From: Methylobacterium bullatum
Lineage (GTDB): Bacteria; Pseudomonadota; Alphaproteobacteria; Rhizobiales; Beijerinckiaceae
DNA length: 64,000 nt
NCBI GenBank assembly: GCA_902712845.1
Contig: LR743504.1
Span: 160,001-224,000 of the forward strand
Reading direction: 5' to 3'
This document shows positions 1 to 9,549 of the stretch, piece after piece. Below the pieces are notes generated by a model. It was not told where the DNA came from and did no database searches. It worked only from the letters and a program-made list of their open reading frames with translations. Numbering within the stretch: the stretch's first letter is position 1; the number at the start of each line of letters is the position of its first letter. Made by a program: the position numbers and the translations under genes.

Positions 1-1861
1 TGAGGATGCGTCCGGCCGCACAGACCGCCAGCATCCGCCTCACCCGGATTTCGGCCGTACTCACATCGACGCCGACCTCGACGAAATGCGCCCCGAAGGT
101 CGATTGCTGGTACGTCTTGGAGAGATCGCCGCCAAACTCAATCGTGTCCTCGGCGACGATGTCGCCCGCCTTCGCGGCCTCGGCGAGCGGAACGGAGCGG
201 TTGCCCGAGCGGACACGCCCATCCTCGAAGACGGCATCGTCCGAATTGAACCCGAGCGTCCGCGCCACCGCCTCACGTAGCTTGACGCAAGCGGCGTAGA
301 CCCCCGATGTCGAGGAGTTCGCGCCGAACTGGCCCCCGGAGCCAGACGAGACCGGGAAAGCGGAATCGCCGAGCCGTACCACGACCCTGTCGAGGCTCAA
401 GCCCATCATCTCGGCGGCCGTCTGGCCGATGATGGTGTAACTGCCGGTGCCGATATCGGTCATATCGGTCTCGACCGTCACCACGCCCTCAGCGTCTAGA
501 CGGACGCGAGCGCCGGATTTGATGTTCATGTTGTTGCGGAACGCCGCGGCGACGCCCATTCCGACGAGCCAGCGGCCGTCGCGAACCTGACCAGGCTTCA
601 CGACCCGCTTGTCCCATTCGAAGCGCGCCGCGCCCCGGTGCAGGCATTCGATCAGGCTCCGCTGGGAGAACCGGCGCTCGGGCTTCTCCGGATCGACCTG
701 GGTGTCGTTGCGGATGCGGAACTCGACCGGATCGAGACCGAGCTTCTCCGCCATCTCGTCCATGGCGATCTCGAGGACCATCAGGCCCGGCGCTTCGCCG
801 GGCGCACGCATGGAATTGCCCTCCGGCAGGTCGAGCATGGCGAGCCGGGTCTGGGTCATGCGGTTGGCGCCGGCATACAATAGGCGCGTCTGTTGCACCG
901 CTGCCTCCGGCTTGCCGCCGGACAGGTTGCCGGACCAGCTCTCATGGCCGATGGCCGTGATCGTGCCGTCCGGCGTCGCGCCGAGGCGGATGCGCTGGAT
1001 CGTGGCGGGCCGATGCACGGTGTTGTTGAAGCTGAGCGGACGGGTCAGCGCCACCTTCACCGGCCGCTTTGCGGCGCGGGCGCCGAGGGCGGCCAAGACC
1101 GCTTCCGCCCGCAGGAACAGCTTTCCGCCAAACCCGCCGCCTACGAAGGGCGAGACGAGGCGGACCTTCTCCTTCGGGATGCCGAGGGTCAGGGCGAGAT
1201 CCCGCGTACCCCAGGCGATCATCTGGTTCGAGGTCCAGACCGTCACTGCGTCGCCGTCCCAGGAGGCGATGGACGCATGCGGCTCCATCATCGCATGAGC
1301 CTGATCGGGCGTGGTGTAGGTGGCGTCGAGTTGAACCGGGGCGGAGGCGAAGGCCCCGGCGAAATCACCGATGGCGGTGTCAGACGGGGCACCGGCGAGT
1401 TTCTCGGGCTTGCCCGTATCTTTCACCGCCGCGAGATCGAACGCGCCTTTGGATTCGGCGTAATCGACACGGATGAGGCCCGCCGCGGAACGGGCCTGCT
1501 CGAACGTCTCCGCCACGACTAGGGCGACCGCCTGGTGATAATGCTCGATCTCGGGGCCGCCGAGAAGCTTGGCGGCGTTGAGCTTACCCTTGTCGAGGGG
1601 GCCGGCATTCTCCGCGGTGACGATGGCCAGCACGCCACGTGCGGCCCTTGCCTCATCGAGAGCCATCGCCTCGATCCGTCCCTTGGCGATGGTCGCGCCG
1701 ACGACGAAACCGTAGACCGGCTTCGATTGCGGATCGTGCCAGTCATAGGCGTAGTTAGCTGTGCCTGTGGTCTTGAAAGGACCGTCGATGCGGTCAGTGG
1801 CCTTGCCCACCACTATCAGCTGATCGATGGGGTTGCGGCCCGCGGGAGTGTCGAACTTCAT
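1..1861 (-). CDS. paoC: PaoC-type molybdopterin-binding aldehyde oxidoreductase subunit (3' end beyond window)
   Basis: This is the large molybdopterin-cytosine-dinucleotide subunit of a PaoABC-type periplasmic aldehyde oxidoreductase of the xanthine dehydrogenase family. It oxidises aldehydes to carboxylic acids. The ATG at 1861 lies 3 bases after the paoB stop, and 620 codons are visible before the window edge, against roughly 730 for the family. The N-terminal aldehyde oxidase a/b hammerhead domain occupies about residues 15-135. The cofactor-binding glycine motif GGGFGGK is near residue 240. The C-terminal segment with the catalytic glutamate lies outside the window. It is the third gene of an overlapping paoA-paoB-paoC operon. 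The subunit type is clear; the physiological aldehyde is not visible from sequence. Confidence 0.9.
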   Translation of the reverse strand, partial: MKFDTPAGRNPIDQLIVVGKATDRIDGPFKTTGTANYAYDWHDPQSKPVYGFVVGATIAKGRIEAMALDEARAARGVLAIVTAENAGPLDKGKLNAAKLLGGPEIEHYHQAVALVVAETFEQARSAAGLIRVDYAESKGAFDLAAVKDTGKPEKLAGAPSDTAIGDFAGAFASAPVQLDATYTTPDQAHAMMEPHASIASWDGDAVTVWTSNQMIAWGTRDLALTLGIPKEKVRLVSPFVGGGFGGKLFLRAEAVLAALGARAAKRPVKVALTRPLSFNNTVHRPATIQRIRLGATPDGTITAIGHESWSGNLSGGKPEAAVQQTRLLYAGANRMTQTRLAMLDLPEGNSMRAPGEAPGLMVLEIAMDEMAEKLGLDPVEFRIRNDTQVDPEKPERRFSQRSLIECLHRGAARFEWDKRVVKPGQVRDGRWLVGMGVAAAFRNNMNIKSGARVRLDAEGVVTVETDMTDIGTGSYTIIGQTAAEMMGLSLDRVVVRLGDSAFPVSSGSGGQFGANSSTSGVYAACVKLREAVARTLGFNSDDAVFEDGRVRSGNRSVPLAEAAKAGDIVAEDTIEFGGDLSKTYQQSTFGAHFVEVGVDVSTAEIRVRRMLAVCAAGRIL

Positions 1862-1864
1862 GGT

Positions 1865-2815
1865 TCAGGCCCTCGCTTCGGACAGAACGGCACCGAGCGC
1901 ACGCTCGGTGAGCTTGAGCTTGTAGGCGTTGTCATGGGTCGGCTTCGCTTCCACGAATAGACGCTCCGTCGCAGCCTTGGCGCCTTTCGGCAGCTCCGCT
2001 TCGGCGGCCTCGTCGCGCCAGGGCTTCGGGGCGACGCCACCGACGGCGATGCGTCCGGTCCCGTCGCGCCGGACGATTCCCGCGATGGAGATCAACGCGA
2101 AGGCATAGGAGGCCCGATCCCGCACCTTGCGGTAAACATGCATGCCCGAGACCGGCTTTGGCAGCGTCACCGCTGTGATCAATTCACCCGGCCGCAAGTT
2201 CGTCTCGATCTCCGGCGTGTCTCCCGGCAGGCGATGCAACTCCGCGATGGGGATCGTCCGCGTGTCCCCCTTGTCGTTCACGGTCTCCACATTCGCGTCG
2301 AGCACCCGCATGGCCACGGCCATGTCGCCGGGATGCGTGGCGATGCAGGCTTCGCTCGCCCCCACCACCGCGAGTTGCCGACTGATGCCGCCAATGGCCG
2401 AACAGCCGCTTCCAGGCTGGCGTTTGTTACAGGGTTGAGCCGTGTCGTAAAAATAGGGGCAGCGGGTACGCTGGAGCAGGTTGCCCGCAGTCGTCGCCTT
2501 GTTGCGCAATTGGCCGGATGCCCCAGACAGAAGGGCCCGGCTCAGCACTCCGTAACCGCGCCGAACTCGCAGATCGGCAGCAAGATCGGTGTTGCGCACC
2601 AGGGCGCCGATCCGCAGGCCGCCCTCCTCAGTCGGCTCGATCGTATCGAGATCCAGCCCGTTGACATCGACGAGATGGGTCGGCCTCTCCACCTGCAGCT
2701 TCATCAGATCGAGAAGATTGGTGCCGCCGGCGATAAACTTCGCGCCGGGCATGTGCATGACGGATGCGGCGGCCTGCGCCGGTGACGTGGCGCGCTCGTA
2801 AGTGAAGGACTTCAT
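1865..2815 (-). CDS. paoB: PaoB-type FAD-binding subunit of aldehyde oxidoreductase
   Basis: This FAD subunit passes electrons between the 2Fe-2S subunit and FAD in the aldehyde oxidoreductase (316 aa). The FAD motif [13 protein letters not shown] is at residues 27-39, and a second glycine-rich stretch [13 protein letters not shown] follows near 109-121. Cysteines 118, 128, 137 and 156 form a loop that in E. coli PaoB carries an extra [4Fe-4S] cluster. That marks it as PaoB rather than a generic XDH FAD subunit. I chose the start at 2815 because its ATG overlaps the paoA stop as ATGA; the longer in-frame extension upstream lies inside paoA and is a shadow. Confidence 0.93.
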   Translation of the reverse strand: MKSFTYERATSPAQAAASVMHMPGAKFIAGGTNLLDLMKLQVERPTHLVDVNGLDLDTIEPTEEGGLRIGALVRNTDLAADLRVRRGYGVLSRALLSGASGQLRNKATTAGNLLQRTRCPYFYDTAQPCNKRQPGSGCSAIGGISRQLAVVGASEACIATHPGDMAVAMRVLDANVETVNDKGDTRTIPIAELHRLPGDTPEIETNLRPGELITAVTLPKPVSGMHVYRKVRDRASYAFALISIAGIVRRDGTGRIAVGGVAPKPWRDEAAEAELPKGAKAATERLFVEAKPTHDNAYKLKLTERALGAVLSEARA

Positions 2816-3447
2816 GCCTGCCTCCCCGCGACTTCGTACATGGCGTCGATGATATTCGAATAGGCGCCGCAGCGGCAGATGTTGCCGCTCATGCGCTCGC
2901 GGATCTCGTCCGTAGTGACCGCGGCGGTCGCGTTCAGATCCGCCGTGACGTGGCTCGGGATGCCGGCCTTGATCTCTTCGAGAACCGCGACACCGGAGCA
3001 GATCTGGCCCGGCGTGCAAAATCCGCATTGATAGCCGTCATACTTTATGAAAGCGGCCTGCATCGGATGCAGGTTGCCGGGCTTGCCCAAGCCTTCGATG
3101 GTCGTGATTGCATCGCCCTCGTGCATGACCGCGAGGGTCAGACAGGAATTGATGCGCCTTCCATCGACGATCATCGTGCAGGCCCCGCACTGGCCGTGGT
3201 CACAGCCCTTTTTGGCGCCGGTCAGGTGAAGGTGCTCTCGCACGGCATCGAGGAGCGTGGTGCGTGTATCGACGTCGATCTCATGCGGCGTCCCATTCAC
3301 CATGAGCGTGACTTTGGATGTGACCGGGTCGGACGTGTTCCCGGTGGCCGCCCAGGACGCGGAGGGACAGGCCGTGGCGACGGCACAGACAGAGGCGCCC
3401 GCCATCAGATGGCGCCGGTTGAGTTCGAGGTCTTCAGAGCCATACAT
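2812..3447 (-). CDS. paoA: PaoA-type [2Fe-2S] subunit with Tat signal
   Basis: This iron-sulfur subunit (211 aa) is the first gene of the paoABC operon. It starts with a twin-arginine-like leader (NRRHLMAG, residues 10-17, then a hydrophobic Ala-rich stretch), as expected for a complex exported folded. The plant-ferredoxin-type cluster motif [11 protein letters not shown] and the later cysteine of the NSC segment form cluster I. CGFCTPG and the C-terminal CRCG motif form cluster II. A GGAG ribosome-binding site lies 6 bases before the ATG at 3447. Longer upstream in-frame starts lack protein-like composition. The promoter should lie in the 844-bp region upstream. Confidence 0.93.
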   Translation of the reverse strand: MYGSEDLELNRRHLMAGASVCAVATACPSASWAATGNTSDPVTSKVTLMVNGTPHEIDVDTRTTLLDAVREHLHLTGAKKGCDHGQCGACTMIVDGRRINSCLTLAVMHEGDAITTIEGLGKPGNLHPMQAAFIKYDGYQCGFCTPGQICSGVAVLEEIKAGIPSHVTADLNATAAVTTDEIRERMSGNICRCGAYSNIIDAMYEVAGRQA

Positions 3448-4291
3448 GGCGTTCTCCGAGCCTGATCCATGGATATGAGATTCCGTTGAGTCGTCTCGCG
3501 GAGGTCCTCGCGAGGCTTCGACCAGCCCGCGACGAACGTTCGACGGCGCAGAACTTTCCCTGATCGAAGGAAGTAGCGCAGGTGGATCGCGCAGCAACGC
3601 CTTGGAGGAGTTCCAAAATTCGCATGTGCGCACGCACACGTGCAGCGCATTCGTTCTCAAGTGCCTGAAGGGACCGGGAAAACGCTGCGGAAGCCTTCGA
3701 AACGGGCTCGCGTCTGAGGTCGGTGCGAGCGAAGAAGGACGAGGCAGCCGAAAACAGCAATGCCGCGGCTGACCAGACCCAATCAATGATGAATGTGAAA
3801 AGTGGGTCCCGGAGCCGAAGCCCCGGGTTCTGTTTCGACGGTTACCCTACCGCAAGATGCTTACGCCGCGAGGCGGGCATCCATGACAACGTTATCGTTG
3901 GCATTTAGAGTTTTGGCCAAATACTTGGAACAGGGGTTGCCTGCGCCAAACCGGTCGAGTCCTTACCGACGCTCTCGCGATCCCTTTACCGCCCAGTCGA
4001 TCCTATTTCGCCCCCATCAGAAGCGCATCACGATGCGCTTTTGGTGGAGGCGCCGGAGTACTGCCCTCCGGGTCCTGAAACGTTATTACGAACCGGTCAT
4101 CAAACGCATTCCCGATATAGAAGCGGCGGGCCGAAAAGTCCAGATCGGCAGTCCTCCCCCTGCCGGATGCTGGATGCCACCAAGCGGATTTTTTCCCACA
4201 CCCGGCAACTACATGCGCGGGTGAATCTTCTCGATCCGGCACGAGGCATGCGGGAATGCGTCCCGACACGCCTTTCGGCAGAGGATCGAAG
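3448..4291. other. 844-bp intergenic region between paoA and the ClpP-like gene
   Basis: This divergent intergenic region must contain the promoters of the paoABC operon (minus strand) and of the ClpP-like gene (plus strand). Its base composition is visibly lower in GC than the flanking genes. Several small ORFs cross it, including one of 64 codons at 4032-4226, but none has a good ribosome-binding site or a recognisable family. I see no clear repeat, RNA gene or sigma-factor consensus that I would defend. Confidence 0.5.
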
Positions 4292-4861
4292 ATGGACAAC
4301 ACGCTGCTTTCCGCCCCGGACTTCAAGGGCCCCGCCATCCTGCTGTCGGGACCGGTCGATCACGATATGTACAAGGCTTTCCGTCGCCAGCTCGACGCCG
4401 CGTCCGGGCTGGACCTCGTGGTGGTCGAACTCACCACCCTTGGCGGCGACCCGGAAGTGGCCCGGATGATGGGCGAAGACATTCGCTTTGCCAGCGAGGT
4501 GACACCGCATCGCCGTTTCGTCTTCCTCGGCAAGGCGGCGATCTATTCCGCCGGAACGACGCTCATGAGCTTCTTCGCGCGGCCCAACCGTTATCTTACG
4601 CGCGGCACGCGGCTGATGATTCACGAGCGCAAGATGGCCAAGACACTGGAGATCCACGGTCCGCTCACCACCTGCATCGCCACCCTCAAGGCGACGTTGC
4701 ACGAGATCGAGACCTCCATCGAGATTCAGAACGAGGGCTTCGCCAATCTCGTCACGGGTTCGCAGGTCAGCCTCGACGAGGTCATCGAGAAAGCCCCGTA
4801 CAATTGGTACATCGAGGCCGAGGAAGCGAAGAGTCTCGGGCTGATCGAGACGGTCCTGTAG
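4292..4861 (+). CDS. ClpP-fold serine protease-like protein
   Basis: This 189-aa protein resembles the ClpP/crotonase-fold (peptidase S14 / SDH-type Clp-fold) family. The likely nucleophile is Ser86 in AIYSAGTT and the likely general base is His111 in MIHERK, with the spacing typical of ClpP-like folds. An Asp equivalent is not assigned with certainty. The start at 4292 follows a GAGGATCGAAG ribosome-binding region; an ATG at 4256 is less well placed. It is shorter than housekeeping ClpP, has no signal peptide or membrane segment, and stands alone between two molybdenum hydroxylase loci with no Clp ATPase nearby. Its substrate is unknown, and it may be a hydrolase-fold protein rather than a processive protease. 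Confidence 0.75.
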   Translation: MDNTLLSAPDFKGPAILLSGPVDHDMYKAFRRQLDAASGLDLVVVELTTLGGDPEVARMMGEDIRFASEVTPHRRFVFLGKAAIYSAGTTLMSFFARPNRYLTRGTRLMIHERKMAKTLEIHGPLTTCIATLKATLHEIETSIEIQNEGFANLVTGSQVSLDEVIEKAPYNWYIEAEEAKSLGLIETVL

Positions 4862-4898
4862 TCACAGGTGGATTCCCGGCGACAGACCGGTTCCGAGG

Positions 4899-7658
4899 TC
4901 ACACCGACCCGCCCCGATGGCACGCCGCCTCCCTTACCGCGAGGTAGATGCGGTCCGGCGCGAAGGGAGTCGCGGTGAGCCGCGCGCCGGTAGCATCGCG
5001 GATGGCGTTAGCGAGGGCCGGCGCAACGGGATTGAACGGGCTCTCGCTCATCGATTTCGCGCCGAGCGGGCCGATACCGTCATGGGTGTCGGCGAACAGA
5101 ACGCGGGTGCGCGGTACATCCGCGAAGGCGGGGATGTGATAATTGCGGAAGGTCTGCGTGACGACCCGGCCCTCGTCGTCGATCCGCATCGCCTCGTACA
5201 GGGCAGCTCCGATCGCCTGCGCGACACCGCCCTCGACTTGGCCGCGGCACTGCATTGGGTTGAGAACGCGGCCCGCATCGGCTGCGTGCACGCTGTCGAG
5301 GATGCGAACCTCTCCGCTCGACCGATGGACCGCGACGCGGAACCCCTGGACGTTGAAAGCGACGGAACGCGGCGATCCATCGGCCTTCGCCGCACGCTCG
5401 ATGGCCCCGTTCGATAAGAGCTCGGCGAAACCAATCTCGCCGGTTGGCGTCGACACGCCGTCGCGGTACGGGCGGCATTCGGAAGGCGCCCCCCCTCTCC
5501 TTTCGGCGGCGGCCTCGCGAACGGCCTGTGCCAAGGCAAGGGCGGCCTTCAACGTGGCCTGCCCGGCCACCACGATGCCGGTGGATCCATAGGCCCCGGT
5601 ATCGTGGCCGACGCTGTCTGTATCACCATGGCGGATCGTAATGTAATCGGGCGTGGTGCCGAGGGCCGAGGCAGCGATCTGCGCAAGAACGGTGGTCGTC
5701 CCGTTACCGAACTCGGCGGTACCGACATCAAGATGGTAACGTCCGTCCGCGCGAAGCGCGATGCGCGCCTCGGCGAAATGCCCGCGCGGCGGGATCGTGT
5801 CGATCATCGCCAGCGCCATTCCCTTGCCGACGAGCCAGTCGCCGGACGGAGTCTCGGCGGGCGCGAGTTCCTCCATGGCGGTTGCGACGAGATCGAGGCA
5901 CTGGTCGAGCCCGTAGCTCCCGTATTGCACGTCATGGGGTTCGAGGCTGTTCGACACCATCGGGTCGCCCGGGCGCACGACGTTGCGGCGGCGCATCTCG
6001 AACGGATCCAGCCCGAGGCCGCGCGCGACTTCGTCCATGGCCGATTCCACGGCGAAGATGGTCTGGCTCAGGCCGTACCCCCGGAAGGCGCCGCTCGGCA
6101 GGGTGTGCGTGTAGACCGCGTAGCCGTCGACTCGCTTGTTGGGACAGCGATAGACGCCGACCACCTCGTTGCAGCCGTGATGGATGACGCCGCCGGCATG
6201 GTTGCCATAGGCGCCGGTGTTGGAAACCACATGCAGTGCGATGGCCGTCAGGGTGCCGTCCCGGCGGGCGCCGATCTTCACCGTCACCCGCATCGGATGG
6301 CGGGTGGTGGTGGCGGTGAACTGCTCCTGGCGGGTCATTTCCCACTTCACCGGGCGACCGGTCGCGAGCACCGCCAAGGCCACCAGATCCTCGGTGAGCA
6401 TCTCCTGCTTGCCGCCGAAGCCGCCCCCGACCCGGGCGCAGAGCACGCGCACGGAATCCCGCTCCAGGCCGTACAGGTTCGCCAGCGCGTCGCGGGTGAG
6501 GAACGGCGTCTGCGTGCTGGAGCGGATGACGAGGCGTCCGTCCTCGTCGCGCCAGCCGACGGCGCCATGGGTCTCAAGATGGGCGTGCTGGACCCTCTGG
6601 GAATCGTAGGCCGCCTCATGGACGAGGTCCGCCTCCGCAAACCCCGCCGCGACGTCGCCGACTTCGCCATGCACTTCGGCGGCGACGTTGGGATGGGAGA
6701 GGCGCGGCGCCGCATCCTCGCCGGTCCGGTCGGCGCCGTCATGGACGAGAGGTGAGCCGGGCCGGAGGGCCTCGTCCGGATCGAACACCGCGTCGCGGAT
6801 CTCGTAATCCACGGTCAGCGCCGCGCAACCGGCCTCGGCCGCGGCTTCGCTCGTCGCCACCACCGCCGCCACCCGCTGACCGACGAAGCGGAGGATCGGA
6901 TCGAGCACCCGTGTATCCGGGGCGTCGTCGAGGGGATTCTCGTGCCGTCCGGTGGAGAACCGTCCGGCGGGAACATCGTCGTGGGTGAAAACCGCCACCA
7001 CACCCGGCACGGCCAGAGCACCTGCCCGGTCGATCCGCAGGATGCAGGCATGGGCATGAGGCGAGCGCAAGACCTTGAGATGAAGCAGGTCGGGTACGGC
7101 CAGATCGAAGGTGAAGGCTGCGCTGCCCGAGACGATCCGAGGCCCTGCGGGGGCCGGGACGCTGCGCCCGCACGGGTCGTCGCCCCCATCCTCCGGCCGT
7201 TCCACACGCGCAACCCCCGCCACAGCGTCGGCGATGGCGCCGTAGCCAGTGCAGCGACAGAGATTGCCCTTCAGGGCGGTGGCGAGATCGCCGATCTGCC
7301 CCTGGTCCAGGGCCGATGCGGTCATGATCATGCCGGGGGTGCAGAACCCGCACTGGTAACCCTGGGCGCCGAGAAAGGCCGCCTGCATTGGATGGAGCGG
7401 CCGCGCTTCCCCCTCCCCCGGCCGACAGGTGCCGCCGAGGCCTTCGATGGTGGTGATGCTGCGCCCCGCGGCACGGAAGGCGGGCAGCAGGCAGCTATGC
7501 ACGGGCTCCCCGTCGAGATGCACCGTGCAGGCGCCGCAATCCCCGGCATCGCAGCCCTTCTTCACCCCGAACCAGCCGAGCTCGCGCAGCATCGTGCGCA
7601 GGCATTGGCCCGGGAGCGGGGACGCATCCTGCTCGTGTCCGTTGACCTGTAGGATCAT
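4899..7658 (-). CDS. Fused [2Fe-2S]/molybdopterin-binding molybdenum hydroxylase
   Basis: This 919-aa xanthine dehydrogenase family protein joins the iron-sulfur and molybdenum subunits in one chain. Residues 1-150 hold cluster I cysteines (36, 41, 44, 56) and cluster II cysteines (103, 106, 134, 136). From about residue 165 on, it has the aldehyde oxidase hammerhead and molybdopterin domains, with the VGGGFGGK cofactor motif near 410 and a glutamate in a SES context near 870 at the position of the catalytic Glu. The ATG at 7658 overlaps the stop of the FAD-subunit gene as ATGA. No Tat or Sec signal is visible, so it is probably cytoplasmic. The substrate is unknown; the nearby importer and formamidase-like hydrolase hint at an N-heterocycle. 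Confidence 0.9.
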   Translation of the reverse strand: MILQVNGHEQDASPLPGQCLRTMLRELGWFGVKKGCDAGDCGACTVHLDGEPVHSCLLPAFRAAGRSITTIEGLGGTCRPGEGEARPLHPMQAAFLGAQGYQCGFCTPGMIMTASALDQGQIGDLATALKGNLCRCTGYGAIADAVAGVARVERPEDGGDDPCGRSVPAPAGPRIVSGSAAFTFDLAVPDLLHLKVLRSPHAHACILRIDRAGALAVPGVVAVFTHDDVPAGRFSTGRHENPLDDAPDTRVLDPILRFVGQRVAAVVATSEAAAEAGCAALTVDYEIRDAVFDPDEALRPGSPLVHDGADRTGEDAAPRLSHPNVAAEVHGEVGDVAAGFAEADLVHEAAYDSQRVQHAHLETHGAVGWRDEDGRLVIRSSTQTPFLTRDALANLYGLERDSVRVLCARVGGGFGGKQEMLTEDLVALAVLATGRPVKWEMTRQEQFTATTTRHPMRVTVKIGARRDGTLTAIALHVVSNTGAYGNHAGGVIHHGCNEVVGVYRCPNKRVDGYAVYTHTLPSGAFRGYGLSQTIFAVESAMDEVARGLGLDPFEMRRRNVVRPGDPMVSNSLEPHDVQYGSYGLDQCLDLVATAMEELAPAETPSGDWLVGKGMALAMIDTIPPRGHFAEARIALRADGRYHLDVGTAEFGNGTTTVLAQIAASALGTTPDYITIRHGDTDSVGHDTGAYGSTGIVVAGQATLKAALALAQAVREAAAERRGGAPSECRPYRDGVSTPTGEIGFAELLSNGAIERAAKADGSPRSVAFNVQGFRVAVHRSSGEVRILDSVHAADAGRVLNPMQCRGQVEGGVAQAIGAALYEAMRIDDEGRVVTQTFRNYHIPAFADVPRTRVLFADTHDGIGPLGAKSMSESPFNPVAPALANAIRDATGARLTATPFAPDRIYLAVREAACHRGGSV

Positions 7659-8482
7659 GCGCGGCCCTCGTTCTCGAACGCGCGCCGGATCTCTTCGGCG
7701 AGGGTGAAGGTCATATGCCTGCGCCAATCCGGCGTACCGTGAACGTCGTCGTGATACAGGGCTCCTGGAACCGCCTCGGTGACGGAGGCGGCCAGAGCCG
7801 CCGCATCGGGGAGCGTCGGGAACACCAGGCGCAGCGGGCGGCGCGTGGAGGCGGTGATCGTGAGCGCGAAGGCGTCGCTCGGATCCAGGGTACCGATCAG
7901 CAGGGCGCCCGAACGTCCGTTGGGGCTCAAGGAAACCTGGCGGAAGGCGGTCCGGCGCTTCAGCGCGGCCACGGGAAGATCGATGCGCCGCAGGATTTCG
8001 CCGGGTGCCAGTGACGTGCATTGCGAGCCGAGGACGAGATCGGTGATCGCAACCTCGCGCTCGGCTCCCTCCGGTGTCCAAACCAGGCAGGTTCCCTCCA
8101 GGGCGGTGGCGAGTGCGATCATCGGCGCGGCCGGAAGGGCGAGGCAGATGTTGCCTCCCACGGTGGCCATGTTCCAGATCTTGAACGATCCGAGCAGCGC
8201 CCGGCAGCATTGCGCGAAGAGGGGAGCGGCGCTCCACGATGCGGGGAGATCGAGCCGGAACAGTTCGGCGATGGTACAGGTCGCGGCGAGCGAAAGGCCC
8301 CGTTCGCTCACCTCATGAGCCTGCCAGCCGAGGCTCGAAAGATCGACGAGGCGGCGTAGGCGCGGCTGAGGTTCTGAGAACAGCCATGTCCCTCCGGCCA
8401 GCCAGGCATCGCCGTCCCGCCACCCGGAGAGGTCGGAGCGGTTCCGCGGCACGGCGACGGAGCCGATCGAGTTCAGGTCCAT
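7655..8482 (-). CDS. FAD-binding subunit of molybdenum hydroxylase
   Basis: This 275-aa protein of the molybdopterin dehydrogenase FAD-binding family should transfer electrons from the fused Fe-S/molybdenum subunit encoded just downstream (4-bp ATGA overlap). The first FAD loop is LAGGTWLFSEP, near residue 30, and the second is ATVGGNICLALPAAP. Unlike PaoB it lacks the extra cysteine cluster, which sets this enzyme apart from the neighbouring paoABC complex. The start at 8482 (MDLNSIGS) gives the usual family N-terminus; in-frame sequence further upstream is low-complexity read-through. Its promoter lies in the 170-bp gap to the divergent gene at 8653. Confidence 0.85.
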   Translation of the reverse strand: MDLNSIGSVAVPRNRSDLSGWRDGDAWLAGGTWLFSEPQPRLRRLVDLSSLGWQAHEVSERGLSLAATCTIAELFRLDLPASWSAAPLFAQCCRALLGSFKIWNMATVGGNICLALPAAPMIALATALEGTCLVWTPEGAEREVAITDLVLGSQCTSLAPGEILRRIDLPVAALKRRTAFRQVSLSPNGRSGALLIGTLDPSDAFALTITASTRRPLRLVFPTLPDAAALAASVTEAVPGALYHDDVHGTPDWRRHMTFTLAEEIRRAFENEGRA

Positions 8483-8652
8483 CGTTGGAATCCAGGGGCA
8501 AGCACGCGGCGAGATTGCCCGGTCGGGAGCGTGATGGGAAGCTCGCGAGCGAAGCGAGGGCACCCGTGCTTGGGGCAAAGTCAGAGGAGCAAAATCAGTG
8601 CCGCCCGGAATCGCATCTCGCGCGCTCCGGTCCACCCCGCTAAGCTGCGGCG

Positions 8653-9549
8653 ATGGAGAATGAAGCCGTCGCGAGTCTTCTGGCGAGCGCCCTCGGCGAC
8701 CCGTTCACGACATGGAGCCTCGGCAGTTTCGGCGCCGTCGCGAGCTTTCTCCGCGATCCGGAGGAGGTGGCGATGCCCTTGGCCGATGCCCGGTTGGGTT
8801 TCGTCACGGCGCGGGGGGCCATCGCCCTCGACCCCGCCGCCCTGCTTCGTCCCGTGGCCTACGAGACCGGGTTCGCCTTCGGCTGGAACCACGCCCTGGC
8901 CCTGTGCCTGCCGCGTGATGCCTGCGCCATGGGCAGAAGGTCCGTCGTCACCGAACTCGGGCCCGATTGCGATGCCGCCGGCATCGCGCATCGCGACCAT
9001 ATCCTGTTCGATCTGGGACTGAACCTGCTGGCCGTGGATGCCTGCATCCGGACCGGCGACCCCGTCCTCATCGATCTTCTCCGCAGCCGAACCGGGAGGG
9101 AAATCTTCAATCCCGACAATACTATCGCGGCAGCGCTCGTCGCCGCCGGCCCCCACCGCGTCTTCCTCACCCGGATCGGGCGGATCGAGGTCTTCACTCC
9201 GATCCGAGCCGACCCAAATTCCGGCTCTGTCGGTCCAAGGACCCACATCCTGCCGCACATCCTGCGTCTTGGCCGGACCCACCCCGCCACGGCGCCGATC
9301 CCCTCCGGCTGGGTGCCCTGCGGTACGATTCATCCACCGCACCCGTGCAGGGATGGTGCAGGTGGAAGAATTTCCTTTCAGCGCGCGCGTCACGAGGCTT
9401 TCCAGGCGCTGCTGGCGCGCTGGGGCGACCCGGACCTGCTCGCGGCGAAGCACGCAGCGATCCGTGGGGAGGCCGTGGTCGGCCGGTACGCCAGGAGCGC
9501 GCGGCGGGCGGCCGAGGCACAGGAAGCGTACCTGCGCGGAGAAAGCTAG
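8653..9549 (+). CDS. Conserved hypothetical protein (298 aa)
   Basis: This protein has no domain I can name with confidence. It is 298 aa long and largely soluble. It has an N-terminal MENEAVASLLASALGDPF segment and many small hydrophobic blocks, but no signal peptide, no membrane helix and no obvious catalytic motif. Codon use matches the neighbours, so I regard it as a real gene. It is divergent from the molybdenum hydroxylase operon. It converges on the hydrolase gene so tightly that the palindrome CTAG at 9546-9549 supplies the stop codons of both genes. That position suggests, but does not show, a role linked to the same catabolic locus. Confidence 0.75.
   Translation: MENEAVASLLASALGDPFTTWSLGSFGAVASFLRDPEEVAMPLADARLGFVTARGAIALDPAALLRPVAYETGFAFGWNHALALCLPRDACAMGRRSVVTELGPDCDAAGIAHRDHILFDLGLNLLAVDACIRTGDPVLIDLLRSRTGREIFNPDNTIAAALVAAGPHRVFLTRIGRIEVFTPIRADPNSGSVGPRTHILPHILRLGRTHPATAPIPSGWVPCGTIHPPHPCRDGAGGRISFQRARHEAFQALLARWGDPDLLAAKHAAIRGEAVVGRYARSARRAAEAQEAYLRGES

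Noticed and set aside
4032..4226. A 64-codon ORF starting MRFWWRRR in the paoA upstream gap
   Set aside because: The first part looks protein-like, but there is no good ribosome-binding site, no known family, and the end is Pro/Gly-rich. It could be a decayed gene fragment, but I cannot support it.
5604..6755. A 383-codon frame on the plus strand across the molybdenum hydroxylase gene
   Set aside because: It overlaps the antisense of conserved motifs of the fused hydroxylase and has His/Gly/Asp-rich composition typical of shadow frames.
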